Source of the DNA: Serratia plymuthica NBRC 102599
GTDB taxonomy: Bacteria; Pseudomonadota; Gammaproteobacteria; Enterobacterales; Enterobacteriaceae
Length of the DNA: 64,000 nt
Direction: 5' to 3'
NCBI RefSeq assembly: GCF_001590925.1
Contig: NZ_BCTU01000033.1
Location: forward strand, 1 to 64,000
Made by a program: the position numbers and the translations under genes
Notes under the pieces: generated by a model
Told to the model about the DNA's origin: nothing
Database searches by the model: none
The model's input: only the letters and a program-made list of their open reading frames with translations
Part shown: one piece after another, positions 46,447-56,371 of the stretch
Numbering within the stretch: the first letter of the stretch is position 1
How the letters are laid out: each line of letters begins with the position of its first letter

Positions 46447-46478
46447 AGACGTAAAAGCATTTGGACGTCTATACATCC
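46447..46478. promoter_or_regulatory. MetJ operator (met boxes) between mtnK and mtnA
   Basis: Four adjacent 8-base units, AGACGTAA, AAGCATTT, GGACGTCT and ATACATCC, match the met-box consensus AGACGTCT at 6, 4, 7 and 5 positions. Tandem boxes are the hallmark of MetJ repression by S-adenosylmethionine. It is placed to control both divergent genes. Confidence 0.75.
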
Positions 46479-46542
46479 GTATGGCATGTTGGCAGAATAC
46501 CTTTTCAGATGCAATAACAACGCAACAAGGATTTAACTGCCG

Positions 46543-47571
46543 ATGCAATCGCTTAACACCACCAGTTTGACCCTGAGTGACAACCGACTTTGGATCCTCG
46601 ATCAGCAGGCTTTACCGCAGGAAAAACAGTGGCGCCAATGTGACACCGTAGAAGAGTTGGTCGATCATATCCTCACCTTGCGGGTACGGGGCGCACCGCT
46701 TATCGGCCTGTCCGCCAGCCTGTTGCTGGCGCTGCTGGCGGAACGTGGTCTGCCGCGTGAAGAACTGGAGCAAGCCTTGGCCACCTTACGCGCCTCGCGC
46801 CCGACGGCGGTTAATCTGATGAACAATCTGGACCGCATGAAGCAGGCTCTGGCACAACCGCAGTGGGTGCCTGCGATGGTGGAGGAAGCGTTGCGACTGG
46901 TGGAAGAAGACCGTAAGTTGTGCGATCGGATCGCCGATCACGGCGCGGAACTGGTACAGCCCGGCAGCCGCCTGCTGACCCATTGCAATACCGGTGGCCT
47001 GGCGACCGCCGGTATCGGCACGGCTATCGGGGTGCTGTTGCGCGCCCATCAGCAAGGGAAAGTACAGCAGGTATGGGTCGACGAAACCCGTCCGTTGCTG
47101 CAAGGCGGTCGCCTCACCGCCTGGGAACTGGGCGAGCTCGGCATTCCCTACCGGCTGATTTGCGATTCGATGGCCGCCAGCCTGATGGCGCAGGGCCAGG
47201 TAGATGCGGTGTGGGTTGGCGCAGACCGCATTGCCGCCAACGGCGACGTCGCCAACAAGATTGGCACCTACAGCCTGGCGGTGTTGGCGCACTATCACCG
47301 CATTCCGTTCTACGTGGCCGCCCCGCACACCACCCACGATCCGCACTGCCCGAACGGCGCGGCCATCCCGATTGAGCAACGGGCCGCAACCGAAGTGACC
47401 GGCGTCTCCGGCAGTTTCGGATCATGCCAGTGGGCGCCTGCCGATGCCCCGGTTTATAACCCGGCGTTTGACGTGACGCCTGCGGCGCTGATTAGCGGTT
47501 GGGTGTTCGACAGCGGCGTGATTACGCCGCAACAGGTCAATGACGGGATCTTCCAGCGGGCACTGGGGTAA
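46543..47571 (+). CDS. mtnA: MtnA, methylthioribose-1-phosphate isomerase
   Basis: Converts methylthioribose-1-phosphate to methylthioribulose-1-phosphate. 342 residues. Family strings: [39 protein letters not shown] with the catalytic Cys, [20 protein letters not shown], and [19 protein letters not shown] with the catalytic Asp. AAGGA lies about nine bases before the ATG. Divergent from mtnK and convergent with mtnD. Confidence 0.97.
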   Translation: MQSLNTTSLTLSDNRLWILDQQALPQEKQWRQCDTVEELVDHILTLRVRGAPLIGLSASLLLALLAERGLPREELEQALATLRASRPTAVNLMNNLDRMKQALAQPQWVPAMVEEALRLVEEDRKLCDRIADHGAELVQPGSRLLTHCNTGGLATAGIGTAIGVLLRAHQQGKVQQVWVDETRPLLQGGRLTAWELGELGIPYRLICDSMAASLMAQGQVDAVWVGADRIAANGDVANKIGTYSLAVLAHYHRIPFYVAAPHTTHDPHCPNGAAIPIEQRAATEVTGVSGSFGSCQWAPADAPVYNPAFDVTPAALISGWVFDSGVITPQQVNDGIFQRALG

Positions 47572-47576
47572 TCAAT

Positions 47577-47601
47577 AACGGGGCGCAAAAGCCGCCCCGT
47601 T
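47577..47601. terminator. Bidirectional hairpin between mtnA and mtnD
   Basis: Arms AACGGGGCG (47577-47585) and CGCCCCGTT (47593-47601) pair perfectly with a 7-base loop between convergent genes. Confidence 0.75.
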
Positions 47602-47606
47602 AAACG

Positions 47607-48149
47607 TTAATCCAGGCGCGGATAGGCATCGGCGATCCTGTCGCCGGTGAAATGCGCGACCCAACCTTCCGGGTTATCAAAGACGCGGATCGCAGTAAAG
47701 TTGGGCGCCGACCCCATATCGAACCAGTGACGGGTATTGGCCGGTACCGAGATCAGATCGTTCTTCTCGCACAGGATCTGGAAGATCTTGCCATCCAGAT
47801 GCAGGCAGAACAGCCCCGCGCCGGCCACAAAGAAGCGCACCTCATCTTCGCCGTGCGTATGTTCGGAAAGAAATTTGCTGCGCAAGACTTCGCGTTGCTC
47901 ATTATCCGGACGCATGCTGATCACGTCCCAACTCTGATAACCCTTCTCCGCCACCAGCCGATCAATCTCGTGCTGATAGGCGGCAATCACCGCCGCCGGC
48001 TCCGGGTTTTCACCCAGTTCGCGATCCGCCTGCCAGCGCTCGAAGCGCACGCCAATTTGCGTCAGTTGCCGTTGAATGGCCTCGGCATCCTGGCTTTGCC
48101 ATAACGGCTGCTGCGGCTCTTTATCGCTGAAAATGGTCAATCCACTCAT
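47607..48149 (-). CDS. mtnD: MtnD, acireductone dioxygenase
   Basis: Cupin dioxygenase that makes the 2-keto acid of methionine (Fe form) or an off-pathway product with CO (Ni form). 180 residues with the metal-binding cluster [12 protein letters not shown] and the fourth ligand in [11 protein letters not shown]. Overlaps the mtnC stop by four bases (ATGA); last gene of mtnBCD. Confidence 0.98.
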   Translation of the reverse strand: MSGLTIFSDKEPQQPLWQSQDAEAIQRQLTQIGVRFERWQADRELGENPEPAAVIAAYQHEIDRLVAEKGYQSWDVISMRPDNEQREVLRSKFLSEHTHGEDEVRFFVAGAGLFCLHLDGKIFQILCEKNDLISVPANTRHWFDMGSAPNFTAIRVFDNPEGWVAHFTGDRIADAYPRLD

Positions 48150-48835
48150 GAGGCAAACTCCCCTAAATCGATCTGATCAAAACGGTTAACCTGCGGGTGC
48201 CGGCTCTGCGCATCGGCGTCGTCGCGGATCAACTGACAAGTACGCCAGCCTGCGGCGCGTGCGGCGTCCAACTCTTGATGAATGTCGGAAAGAAACAACA
48301 GCTCGTCGGGCGCAATGCCGATTTCAGCGGCGATATTTTGGTACGAAGCGGTTTCACGCTTGGCGCCGACGTGGGTATCGAAGTAGCCGCTGAACAGCGG
48401 CTGTAAATCCCCGGCGTCGCTGTAGCCGAACAGCAGCTTTTGCGCCTCCACCGAGCCGGAAGAGTAGACGTACAGTTTCAACCCTTGCTGCTGCCAGGCG
48501 GCCAGCTGCCCAGCCACTTCCGGGTACAGATGGCCGCGAAAATCACCGTTCCGGTAGCCGCTGCGCCAAATGATGCCCTGCAGCGCCTTCAGCGCGGTGG
48601 ATTTGCGATCTTCATCCATAAAACGGTACAGCGCGGCAATCAGTTGCTCAATGTCCGCTTGCGGTTGCTCAATCTCCTGCCGCAGCGCGGCCAGCGGTGC
48701 GGCCACTTCGGCATCTGCAGCGTGCTGACGGAGAAACTCGGCCAGCCGCTCACGCGCATAGGGAAACAGCACCTGGTGCACGAAGCGAATATCGCTGGTG
48801 GTGCCTTCAATATCGGTGACGATGGCGCGGATCAT
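48146..48835 (-). CDS. mtnC: MtnC, enolase-phosphatase E1
   Basis: HAD-superfamily bifunctional enolase and phosphatase of methionine salvage. 229 residues: motif [23 protein letters not shown], motif [19 protein letters not shown], and C-terminal [17 protein letters not shown]. Overlaps mtnB and mtnD by four bases each, so the three genes are translationally coupled. Confidence 0.98.
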   Translation of the reverse strand: MIRAIVTDIEGTTSDIRFVHQVLFPYARERLAEFLRQHAADAEVAAPLAALRQEIEQPQADIEQLIAALYRFMDEDRKSTALKALQGIIWRSGYRNGDFRGHLYPEVAGQLAAWQQQGLKLYVYSSGSVEAQKLLFGYSDAGDLQPLFSGYFDTHVGAKRETASYQNIAAEIGIAPDELLFLSDIHQELDAARAAGWRTCQLIRDDADAQSRHPQVNRFDQIDLGEFAS

Positions 48836-49446
48836 TTAGCCTCCAGTAAACGGCGTTGCAGTTCGCACTGGAACAGGAACTCCAGCCCTTCAAGGTGACG
48901 ACGGGCTTCCGCGACCTGGCGGCCCCAGCAATACAGGCCGTGTCCACGAACCAGAAAACCGTACTGCAGTGGCGTCACTTCAGCATACGCCGCCACGCGC
49001 GCCGCAAGCCGCGGAATATCCTGATCGTTATCGAAAATGGGAATAATCACGCTGTCCAGATGGCTGCTCTGGCCGCCGAGCGATTTTTGCATTTCATAGC
49101 CCTGCAACAAGAGGCCATCGCTGCGTTCAACGCGCGACAGTACGGTCGCATTCACCGAATGGGTGTGCAGTACTGCACCTATCTGCGGATACAGCCGGTA
49201 AATCAGGGTATGCAGGCCGGTTTCCGCCGAAGGCGTGCGACCGCTCGGCACATGATTGGTCGCGGTTTCCACCAGCAGGAAGTCCGTTTCGGTCAGGCTG
49301 CCTTTATCCTTGCCGGATTCGGTCACCAGGCAGCGTTGATTGTCGAGACGCAGCGACATATTGCCGCCGGTCGCCGGGCACCAGCCCTTTTCGCCAATCC
49401 AGTGGCAGGCAGCCAATAACGCTATAAGTTGCGGATTTTCTGTCAT
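48832..49446 (-). CDS. mtnB: MtnB, methylthioribulose-1-phosphate dehydratase
   Basis: Zinc-dependent class II aldolase-fold dehydratase. 204 residues with TGGNMSLRL, the zinc-ligand string [12 protein letters not shown] and the distal His in [10 protein letters not shown]. First gene of the leftward mtnBCD operon, divergent from mtnE with candidate met boxes between them. Confidence 0.97.
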   Translation of the reverse strand: MTENPQLIALLAACHWIGEKGWCPATGGNMSLRLDNQRCLVTESGKDKGSLTETDFLLVETATNHVPSGRTPSAETGLHTLIYRLYPQIGAVLHTHSVNATVLSRVERSDGLLLQGYEMQKSLGGQSSHLDSVIIPIFDNDQDIPRLAARVAAYAEVTPLQYGFLVRGHGLYCWGRQVAEARRHLEGLEFLFQCELQRRLLEAK

Positions 49447-49526
49447 TATTTTTCCCGGTCAGTAAGGTGGTCCAGCAGGTGAAGCTTAGAATGATTTGCT
49501 TATATAGTTAGATCTTTTCTTCATTT

Positions 49527-49542
49527 AGCCATCTAAGCGTCT
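49527..49542. promoter_or_regulatory. Candidate met boxes between mtnB and mtnE
   Basis: Two adjacent units, AGCCATCT and AAGCGTCT, each match the met-box consensus AGACGTCT at six of eight positions. The flanking 8-base units match poorly. Position in the divergent promoter region fits MetJ control of mtnBCD and mtnE. Confidence 0.55.
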
Positions 49543-49608
49543 TGATTGCCAAATACTAACATCGTGTTATATTGACGGCAACCTAAGCGCCAGGAGTATT
49601 AGCCTGCT

Positions 49609-50769
49609 ATGAGCACGTCAGCATTGATTCCCGACAGTAAATTGCCCGCTCTGGGCACCACCATTTTCACTCAGATGAGTGCGCTGGCGGCGCAGTATCA
49701 GGCGATCAACCTGTCGCAGGGCTTCCCCGATTTCGATGGCCCGGATTATCTGAAAGATCGCCTGGCCTGGCACGTCAACCAGGGTGCCAACCAATATGCC
49801 CCCATGACCGGTGTTGCGCCGTTGCGCGAAGCCATTGCCGAGAAAACCGCCGGGCTGTACGGCTGGCTGCCGGACGCCGCCAGCGAAGTCACGGTGACGG
49901 CCGGCGCCACTGAAGCGCTGTTCGCCGCCATCAGCGCCTTGGTGCGCCCCGGCGATGAAGTGATTTGTTTCGACCCGAGCTACGACAGCTATGCGCCGGC
50001 GGTCACGCTGTCTGGCGGCACATTGAAGCGCATTGCGCTACAGCCGCCTGCATTCGGCGTGGACTGGCAGCAGTTTGCCGAATTGCTTTCGCCTCGCACC
50101 CGGCTGGTAATCCTCAATACGCCGCACAACCCGTCCGCCACCGCCTGGCAGGCGGAAGATATGCAACAGCTGTGGCGCGCCATTAGCGATCACGAAATCT
50201 ATGTGCTGAGCGACGAAGTGTATGAACATATTTGCTTTGCCCAGGGCGGCCATGCCAGCGTGCTGGCCCATCCGCAGCTGCGGCAACGCGCCATTGCGGT
50301 GTCTTCTTTCGGCAAAACCTTCCACATGACAGGTTGGAAAGTGGGTTACTGCGTGGCCCCCGCCGCACTGAGCGCCGAAGTACGTAAAGTGCATCAATAC
50401 CTGACTTTCTCGGTCAACACCCCGGCACAGCTGGCGCTGGCGGATATGCTGCGCAGCGAGCCGGAGCATTGGCAACAGTTGTCGGCGTTTTACCGCGCCA
50501 AGCGCGATCGCTTTGTGCAGGCGCTGTCAAACAGCCGACTGGAAATTTTACCCTGTGAAGGTACATACTTCTTGCTGGCGGATTACAGCGCGGTCTCCGA
50601 TTTGGATGACGTCGCTTTCTGTCATTGGTTAACCGAGCACGTGGGCGTGGCGGCAATTCCGCTGTCGGTCTTCTGTGCCGATCCTTTCCCTCATAAATTG
50701 ATCCGGCTGTGCTTCGCTAAACAGGACGCCACGCTGGATGCGGCTGCGGAGCGGTTATGTCGACTTTAA
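49609..50769 (+). CDS. mtnE: MtnE, methionine aminotransferase (YbdL-type)
   Basis: PLP-dependent class I/II aminotransferase that aminates ketomethiobutyrate to methionine, the last salvage step. 386 residues with NLSQGFPDFDGPDYL, the PLP phosphate loop, LNTPHNPSATAW, the Asp/Tyr pair in LSDEVYEHICF, and the PLP lysine in SSFGKTFHMTGWKVGY. Overlaps mtnU by 13 bases. Preceded by AGGAG. Confidence 0.96.
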   Translation: MSTSALIPDSKLPALGTTIFTQMSALAAQYQAINLSQGFPDFDGPDYLKDRLAWHVNQGANQYAPMTGVAPLREAIAEKTAGLYGWLPDAASEVTVTAGATEALFAAISALVRPGDEVICFDPSYDSYAPAVTLSGGTLKRIALQPPAFGVDWQQFAELLSPRTRLVILNTPHNPSATAWQAEDMQQLWRAISDHEIYVLSDEVYEHICFAQGGHASVLAHPQLRQRAIAVSSFGKTFHMTGWKVGYCVAPAALSAEVRKVHQYLTFSVNTPAQLALADMLRSEPEHWQQLSAFYRAKRDRFVQALSNSRLEILPCEGTYFLLADYSAVSDLDDVAFCHWLTEHVGVAAIPLSVFCADPFPHKLIRLCFAKQDATLDAAAERLCRL

Positions 50770-51530
50770 AAATTACCCTGTTGCAGCAACCGCTGGTCTG
50801 GCGCGACGGCGAAGCCAACCTGCGCCATTTCGATGAGCAGTTGGCACCGCTGACCGGCCGCGATCTGATCGTGCTGCCGGAAATGTTCACCACCGGCTTC
50901 GCGATGGACGCCGGGGAAAGCGCGCTGCCGGAACAACAGGTGATCGCCTGGCTGCACGGCTGGGCCAGCAAAAGCAACGCTCTGGTCGGTGGTAGCGTGG
51001 CGCTGAAAACTGCCGAGGGCGCAGTCAACCGTTTCTTGTTGGTCGAACCGAACGGTCGGGTGCATGCTTACGATAAGCGCCACCTGTTCCGCATGGCCGG
51101 CGAGCACCTGCATTACCGCGCCGGTAAAAAACGCGAGATTTTCGAGTGGCGCGGCTGGCGCATTCTGCCGCAGATCTGTTACGACCTGCGCTTCCCGGTG
51201 TGGTCCCGCTACCAGCAGGATTACGATCTGGCGCTGTACGTCGCCAATTGGCCGGCACCGCGCAGCAAACACTGGCAAACGCTGCTGGCCGCACGCGCCA
51301 TTGAGAATCAGGTCTACGTGGCCGGCTGCAACCGCGTTGGCGAAGACGGCAACGGGCTGAACTACAGCGGCGACAGCCTGATCCTCAGCCCGCAAGGCGA
51401 AACGCTGGCGCAGGCGGAACCGGGCACCGCCGCACGATTGGACGCCGAACTGTCGCTGGAAAACCTGCAGAGTTACCGCAGCGCTTTCCCGGCCTGGCGC
51501 GATGCCGACAGCTTCCTGCGGCACGATTGA
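50757..51530 (+). CDS. mtnU: Omega-amidase (YafV/MtnU)
   Basis: Nitrilase-superfamily amidase that hydrolyses alpha-ketoglutaramate, the co-product when glutamine is the amino donor for MtnE. 257 residues with the catalytic triad visible: Glu in VLPEMFTTGF, Lys in AYDKRHLF, Cys in QICYDLRFPVW. Coupled to mtnE by overlap, which supports the salvage role. In E. coli the orthologue is yafV. Confidence 0.94.
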   Translation: MSTLKITLLQQPLVWRDGEANLRHFDEQLAPLTGRDLIVLPEMFTTGFAMDAGESALPEQQVIAWLHGWASKSNALVGGSVALKTAEGAVNRFLLVEPNGRVHAYDKRHLFRMAGEHLHYRAGKKREIFEWRGWRILPQICYDLRFPVWSRYQQDYDLALYVANWPAPRSKHWQTLLAARAIENQVYVAGCNRVGEDGNGLNYSGDSLILSPQGETLAQAEPGTAARLDAELSLENLQSYRSAFPAWRDADSFLRHD

Positions 51531-51544
51531 TCCTTTGATCCTTA

Positions 51545-51566
51545 CGGGCGCAGTCCGCTGCGCCCG
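51545..51566. terminator. Hairpin between convergent mtnU and purine permease genes
   Basis: Arms CGGGCGCAG (51545-51553) and CTGCGCCCG (51558-51566) pair perfectly with loop TCCG. No strong T run on either side. Confidence 0.65.
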
Positions 51567-51572
51567 CACTCT

Positions 51573-52925
51573 TCAGGAAAGCTCCTCCTCCGTCGCATTT
51601 TTCTCTGCCGCATCGATCCGGTTGAACAACAGATTCAGCAACAGCGCCGCCAGACACGACGCGCTAATGCCAGAATGCAGCAAAGTGCGGACCCAATTCG
51701 GGAACTGATCGTAAAAAGTCGGCATCACAATCGGGATCATGCCGAAAGCGATCGCCGTCGCCACCACCACCAGATTCATGTTGTCCTTATACTCCACCTT
51801 CGCCAGAGTGCGAATGCCGCTGGCAGCCACCGAACCGAACAGCACCACGCCGGCACCGCCCAATACCGGCAACGGAATGCAGGCCACCAGCCGCCCCAGA
51901 ACCGGCAACACGCCCAGCAGCACCAGAATGGCGCCCCCGGCACTGACCACAAAACGGCTTTTCACGCCGGTGATCGCCACCAGGCCGATATTCTGAGCAA
52001 ACGAGCTTTGCGGGAATGAGTTAAATACCGGCGACAGCGCGCTGGAGAGCATATCGGCGCGCAGCCCCTTGGCGATACGACGCGAATTGACCGGCGAACC
52101 CACAATTTCCCCCACCGCCATCAGCCCGGCGGTGGTTTCCGTCAACAGCACCAGCACGATCAACAGCATGGACAGGATCGCGCTCAGCTCGAAGGTTGGC
52201 CAACCGTAGGCGAAAGGTTCGGGGAAGGCCAGCCACGGCCCGTTGCCCACGGCGGCAAAGCTCACTTTCCCCGCCAGCGCCGCCGCTACGCAGCCTACGG
52301 CCATCGCCAGCAGTACCGACAACCGCTTCAACGTCGGGGAACCGATCTTATTGAGCAACAAAATGACCGCCAGCGTGAAAGCGGCCAGGCCAATATTCCC
52401 GGTAGCCCCCCAATCCGCCGCCTTGGCGTTGCCGCCCATCGCCCAGCGCACCGCCACCGGCATCAACGACAGCCCGATCACCGTCACCACGGTGCCGGTC
52501 ACCACCGGCGGGAAGAAGCGGATAATTTGCGAGAAAAACGGCGCGATCAACAGCCCCGCCAGCGAAGCGGCGATCACCGCACCGAATACTGCAGGCAGCC
52601 CGCCGTCCCCGGTGACAATAGTCACCATGGTCGCCACCCCGGCGAAGGAAACGCCCTGCACCAGCGGCAGGCGTGAACCCAGGCCGGGCAGGCCGAGGGT
52701 TTGCAGCAACGTCGCCAGCCCGCTGACAAACAGCGCCGCCGTCACCAGCATGCCAATCTGCGGCGCGCCTAAACCCGCAGCCGAACCGATGATCAAGGGT
52801 GGCGCGATAATTCCCCCGTACATGGTCAAAATATGTTGCAGGCCGAAGGCAAAGGTTTTTCCCAGCGGCAGTTTTTCATCTTCCGGGCAGCACGAAGCCG
52901 CACCCTGATCCTGAGACAGAGCCAT
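51573..52925 (-). CDS. Purine (urate/xanthine) permease, NCS2 family
   Basis: 450 residues with about fourteen hydrophobic segments. Family features: FGLQHILTMYGGIIAPPLI, the QGVSFAG motif, and LTETTAGLMAVGEIVG followed by the NAT signature region SFPQSSFAQNIGLVAITGVKSR. The QNIG string suits NCS2 purine carriers. Position as the last gene of the leftward hpx operon, 74 bases after uraH, argues for urate or another ureide-pathway purine as substrate; the exact substrate cannot be told. Confidence 0.9.
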   Translation of the reverse strand: MALSQDQGAASCCPEDEKLPLGKTFAFGLQHILTMYGGIIAPPLIIGSAAGLGAPQIGMLVTAALFVSGLATLLQTLGLPGLGSRLPLVQGVSFAGVATMVTIVTGDGGLPAVFGAVIAASLAGLLIAPFFSQIIRFFPPVVTGTVVTVIGLSLMPVAVRWAMGGNAKAADWGATGNIGLAAFTLAVILLLNKIGSPTLKRLSVLLAMAVGCVAAALAGKVSFAAVGNGPWLAFPEPFAYGWPTFELSAILSMLLIVLVLLTETTAGLMAVGEIVGSPVNSRRIAKGLRADMLSSALSPVFNSFPQSSFAQNIGLVAITGVKSRFVVSAGGAILVLLGVLPVLGRLVACIPLPVLGGAGVVLFGSVAASGIRTLAKVEYKDNMNLVVVATAIAFGMIPIVMPTFYDQFPNWVRTLLHSGISASCLAALLLNLLFNRIDAAEKNATEEELS

Positions 52926-52999
52926 ATTTCCCCCGTTTACTGGGTGATTGAATCCGGGAGCGCGGTACGCCGCGCCCGAGGGTACGTCAGTGGATCAGA

Positions 53000-53335
53000 T
53001 CAACTGCCGCGGTAGGTCGAGTACGAATAGGGGCTGATTAACAGCGGTAAATGGTAATGCTGTGCCGCATCGCCGACGACAAAATCGATAATCGCGGTGG
53101 CGTATAGCGTTTCGCGCCGGCCGGCGGCAAAATAGCCGCCGAGATCGGCATACAGGCGGTAATGTCCGGCGGTCAGGCCATCCGGCGTCAGGTTGCGCGC
53201 GCGGCCGTCGGCATCGGTATGGCTTTCGGCCTGCATCCGCCAGTGTCCGTCGTGCTCTCGTTCCAGCCACACCCGCACGTCTGCCGCAGGTTTGCCGAGT
53301 GAGGTGTCCAGAATATGGGTGCTGATATTACTCAT
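53000..53335 (-). CDS. uraH: 5-hydroxyisourate hydrolase (HpxT/UraH)
   Basis: Transthyretin-like enzyme that opens 5-hydroxyisourate to OHCU in urate breakdown. 111 residues with the N-terminal HILDTSLGKPAADV and the diagnostic C terminus YRGS. Overlaps the uraD stop by eight bases. Confidence 0.97.
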   Translation of the reverse strand: MSNISTHILDTSLGKPAADVRVWLEREHDGHWRMQAESHTDADGRARNLTPDGLTAGHYRLYADLGGYFAAGRRETLYATAIIDFVVGDAAQHYHLPLLISPYSYSTYRGS

Positions 53336-53828
53336 CGCTCAATAACTCCTTAAAACGCAGCATCACGATTTCACGCAGCTGTTCGGCGGTTTCCCGCTGT
53401 TCCTGCTCCGCACTGTTGCTCAACCTACGCTCCAGCTCACGCAATATGGCCTGGCCATCGCGGCCGGCGGCGCGGATCAAAAACACCTGACCAAATTGCG
53501 CTTCATAACGCCGATTACCTGCCAACAACGCCTCGGCCAGCGCAGCGTCCTCCGTATTGACCGCCGCCTGCTCTCGCCGGGAAAATTGTGCCTCGCGGCC
53601 TGGCCCGCCGGCACGCTCGCCGATGCGTGGGTGCTGCGCCAGCGCCCGATTGACGTCCTCCGCCTGCCAGCACTGTGACGCCTGCCGGGCAAACGCCAGT
53701 GCGGCATCAATGCCGGCGAACGGCCGGGCAGCAATTACCGCACCGATCCAGGAAGGAATATCCACGCAGGGACGCAGCAACCGCTCGGCTTCCAGCGGCG
53801 ACAGCCGGTTAAACGCTTGCAAATCCAT
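53328..53828 (-). CDS. uraD: OHCU decarboxylase (HpxQ/UraD)
   Basis: Decarboxylates 2-oxo-4-hydroxy-4-carboxy-5-ureidoimidazoline to (S)-allantoin. 166 residues from the ATG at 53828 (GGAAG upstream), which overlaps the hpxK stop by one base (TGATG). Family strings: MDLQAFNRLSPLEAERLL and the catalytic region HPRIGERAG. Confidence 0.97.
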   Translation of the reverse strand: MDLQAFNRLSPLEAERLLRPCVDIPSWIGAVIAARPFAGIDAALAFARQASQCWQAEDVNRALAQHPRIGERAGGPGREAQFSRREQAAVNTEDAALAEALLAGNRRYEAQFGQVFLIRAAGRDGQAILRELERRLSNSAEQEQRETAEQLREIVMLRFKELLSDE

Positions 53829-55084
53829 CAGGCTTCCTCCCAACTGCCAACCGTCTGGCAGTAGGCCTGAATCGCCAACGCCACATCGGCTTGAGTGACG
53901 GCCTCAGCCGGATGATGGCTGATACCGCGATCGCAGCGCACAAAAAGCATACCCACCGGCCAGCAGGCCGCCACGGCTATCGCATCGTGCCCGGCGCCGC
54001 TCGGCAGCGCCATACTGCGGCCTTGTACCTGCATCACGCCATCCTGCCAACGCCGTTGCAAATTTGCATCACAGGCTGTTGCATTTATGCGGTAAAACTC
54101 TTCGCTGGCAAAACTCAGCCCCCGACGCGCACAGATCGCCTCAGCCTGTGCCAGCAGTTGCACCAGCAACGCCGCCAGAGGGCCATCCTCCGGGCCGCGC
54201 ACGTCGAGCGACAGTTTTACCTCGCCGGGGATGACGTTGACCGCTCCCGGCAGGCTTTCGATTCTGCCAACGGTAGCCACCAGATGCGGATCGCAGGCCG
54301 TGGTGATCGCCTCGACGGCCACCATCCATTCTGCCGCCGCCGCCAGCGCATCTTTGCGTTGCCCCATCGGTACGGTGCCCGCATGGCCCGCCTCGCCGGT
54401 AAAGGTGCAGTTGAGCCGGCGAGCGCCGTTGATTGCCGTCACCACCCCCAGCGCCAAATCGGCCGCCTCCAGGCATGGCCCCTGTTCAATATGCAGCTCC
54501 AGATAACCGCAGATATCCCGTTGCGCACGCTTAGCCTCACCCACCGCAGCAGGATCCAACCCAAACTCGCGCAGCGCCTGCGCCATGCTGATCCCCTCGG
54601 CATCGGTCCGTTCCAGCCACTCGGCAGGCCACTGCCCGGTGATACCCCGGCTGCCCAACAGGGCAACGCTAAAGCGGGTGCCTTCTTCATCGGCGAAGCC
54701 AATCACCTCCACCGCCACCGGCAAACGCCGCTGCTGCCGATGCAGATGCGCCACCACTTCCAGTGCGGTCAGTACGCCGAGCATGCCGTCATAGCGGCCG
54801 GCATTGCGCACCGTATCCAGATGCGAGCCGAGCAGCAACGCCGGAGCGCCTGGCGTTTGGCCTTCGTAACGGCCGCAGATATTGCCGACGCTGTCCTGAT
54901 GCACAATCATGCCAAGGGTACGCATCCAGTCGCCCACCAGCTGGTTGGCGCGCCGATGTTCCGGCGACAGATAGACCCGCGTCAGCTGGCCCGGCGTGGC
55001 GCTGATCGCCGCCAGCGCATCGCAGCGCGCCATGACGCGAGCCGCCGCCTGTTCCGCCTCCTGGGCGGTTAACAGCGCCGCCAT
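53828..55084 (-). CDS. hpxK: Allantoate amidohydrolase (HpxK)
   Basis: M20-family metallohydrolase that releases CO2 and ammonia from allantoate to give ureidoglycine. 418 residues with the dimetal ligands in GSHLDTVRNAGRYDG, FADEEGTRF and ELHIEQGP. A carbamoyl-amino-acid hydrolase is the alternative reading of the family; the neighbours uraD and hpxJ favour allantoate. Coupled to both neighbours by one-base overlaps. Confidence 0.93.
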   Translation of the reverse strand: MAALLTAQEAEQAAARVMARCDALAAISATPGQLTRVYLSPEHRRANQLVGDWMRTLGMIVHQDSVGNICGRYEGQTPGAPALLLGSHLDTVRNAGRYDGMLGVLTALEVVAHLHRQQRRLPVAVEVIGFADEEGTRFSVALLGSRGITGQWPAEWLERTDAEGISMAQALREFGLDPAAVGEAKRAQRDICGYLELHIEQGPCLEAADLALGVVTAINGARRLNCTFTGEAGHAGTVPMGQRKDALAAAAEWMVAVEAITTACDPHLVATVGRIESLPGAVNVIPGEVKLSLDVRGPEDGPLAALLVQLLAQAEAICARRGLSFASEEFYRINATACDANLQRRWQDGVMQVQGRSMALPSGAGHDAIAVAACWPVGMLFVRCDRGISHHPAEAVTQADVALAIQAYCQTVGSWEEA

Positions 55085-56325
55085 CAGCAGATCCCGGCGT
55101 CGTAGGTATTCCAGGCCGCCTGCAAGGCTTCGCCCTGTTGGCTGGCGAAGCCCAGCCGGTTCAGTACCGCCTCCAGCGCGGTCAGGGTCTGCAACACGCA
55201 GTCTTTGCGTGCGTTGTAACCCATGGTGCCGATACGCCAGATCTTGCCCTGTAGCGGGCCGAACGAGGTGCCGATCTCAATGGCGAAATCATTCAGCATC
55301 ATCTGACGCACCTGCTCGCCGTGGACCTGTTGCGGGATCACCACACCCAGCACGTTGTTCATGCGGTTATCGAGATCGCCGAACACCTCCAGCCCCATGC
55401 CCTGAATGCCGGCCAGCATCGCCGCGCCGTTCAGTTTGTGGCGGGCGATGGTATTTTCCAGCCCTTCTTCCAGGATCACCCGGGCGCACTCGCGCGCGGC
55501 GAACAGCATGCTGGTGGCTTCGGTATGGTGGTTCAGCCGCTCCGGGCCCCAGTAATCCATGATCATGCCGAGATCGAAATAGTTGGAGTAGATCATCTCG
55601 TCGTCGCCGTCGGCATGGTCAGCCGTGCGAATGCCCTGCTCCACGCATTTACGGCGGCGGACGATCTCTTCAAACTGCGGGCTGAGGGTGACGGGCGAAC
55701 TGCCGGACGGGCCGCCCAGGCATTTCTGCAGGCCGGCGGATACCGCGTCCAGCCCCCAGGCGTCGGTTTCCAGCGGGTTGCCGGCGAAGGAGGCAGTGGC
55801 GTCGGTGTAGAACAGCACGCCGTGGCGGCGGCAGATGTCACCCAATTCTTCCAGCGGCTGCAACATGGTGGTGGACGTATCGCCCTGCACCGTCAACAGC
55901 AGGCGCGGGCGCACCTTCTTGATCGCGTCTTCAATCTGATCGGCGCTGAACACCTCGCCCCAGGGCACCTCGATGGTGTGCACCTCGGCACGGCAGCGGC
56001 GGGCAATTTCGCACAGCAGATGGCCGAAACGGCCAAACACCGGCACCAACACCTTGTCGCCGGGGCGAATCGAGGAGATCAGCATGGCTTCAATACCGGA
56101 ACGCGAAGTGCCGTCCACCAGCATGGTCCAGCGATTTTCGGTGCGGAACAGCGCGCGATACAGCTCCATCACCTGATTCATGTAGCCGGTCATCACCGGA
56201 TCGTACTGGCCGATCAGCTGGCTCGACATGGCGCGCAGCACGCGCGGATCGGCGTTGATCGGCCCCGGCCCCATCAACAGGCGAGCCGGCGGATTAATCT
56301 GATCGAACTGGGTGATATCTAACAT
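55084..56325 (-). CDS. hpxJ: Ureidoglycine-glyoxylate aminotransferase (HpxJ/PucG type)
   Basis: Class V PLP aminotransferase that moves the amino group of ureidoglycine to glyoxylate, giving oxalurate and glycine. 413 residues from the ATG at 56325, with AAGGA six bases ahead; an ATG at 56331 directly abuts that site. Motifs: LLMGPGPINADPRVL, DGTSRSGIEAML, TDATASFAGNPLETDAW, and the PLP lysine in SAGLQKCLGGPSG. Follows the ABC transporter genes. Confidence 0.94.
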   Translation of the reverse strand: MLDITQFDQINPPARLLMGPGPINADPRVLRAMSSQLIGQYDPVMTGYMNQVMELYRALFRTENRWTMLVDGTSRSGIEAMLISSIRPGDKVLVPVFGRFGHLLCEIARRCRAEVHTIEVPWGEVFSADQIEDAIKKVRPRLLLTVQGDTSTTMLQPLEELGDICRRHGVLFYTDATASFAGNPLETDAWGLDAVSAGLQKCLGGPSGSSPVTLSPQFEEIVRRRKCVEQGIRTADHADGDDEMIYSNYFDLGMIMDYWGPERLNHHTEATSMLFAARECARVILEEGLENTIARHKLNGAAMLAGIQGMGLEVFGDLDNRMNNVLGVVIPQQVHGEQVRQMMLNDFAIEIGTSFGPLQGKIWRIGTMGYNARKDCVLQTLTALEAVLNRLGFASQQGEALQAAWNTYDAGIC

Positions 56326-56371
56326 GTTCATTCCTTACCAACTTAATAAGTTATTATTCCACTCACCCCGG

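Noticed and set aside
53891-55072. 393-codon open frame opposite hpxK
   Set aside because: Antisense shadow of a conserved metallohydrolase; no ribosome site or recognisable domain.
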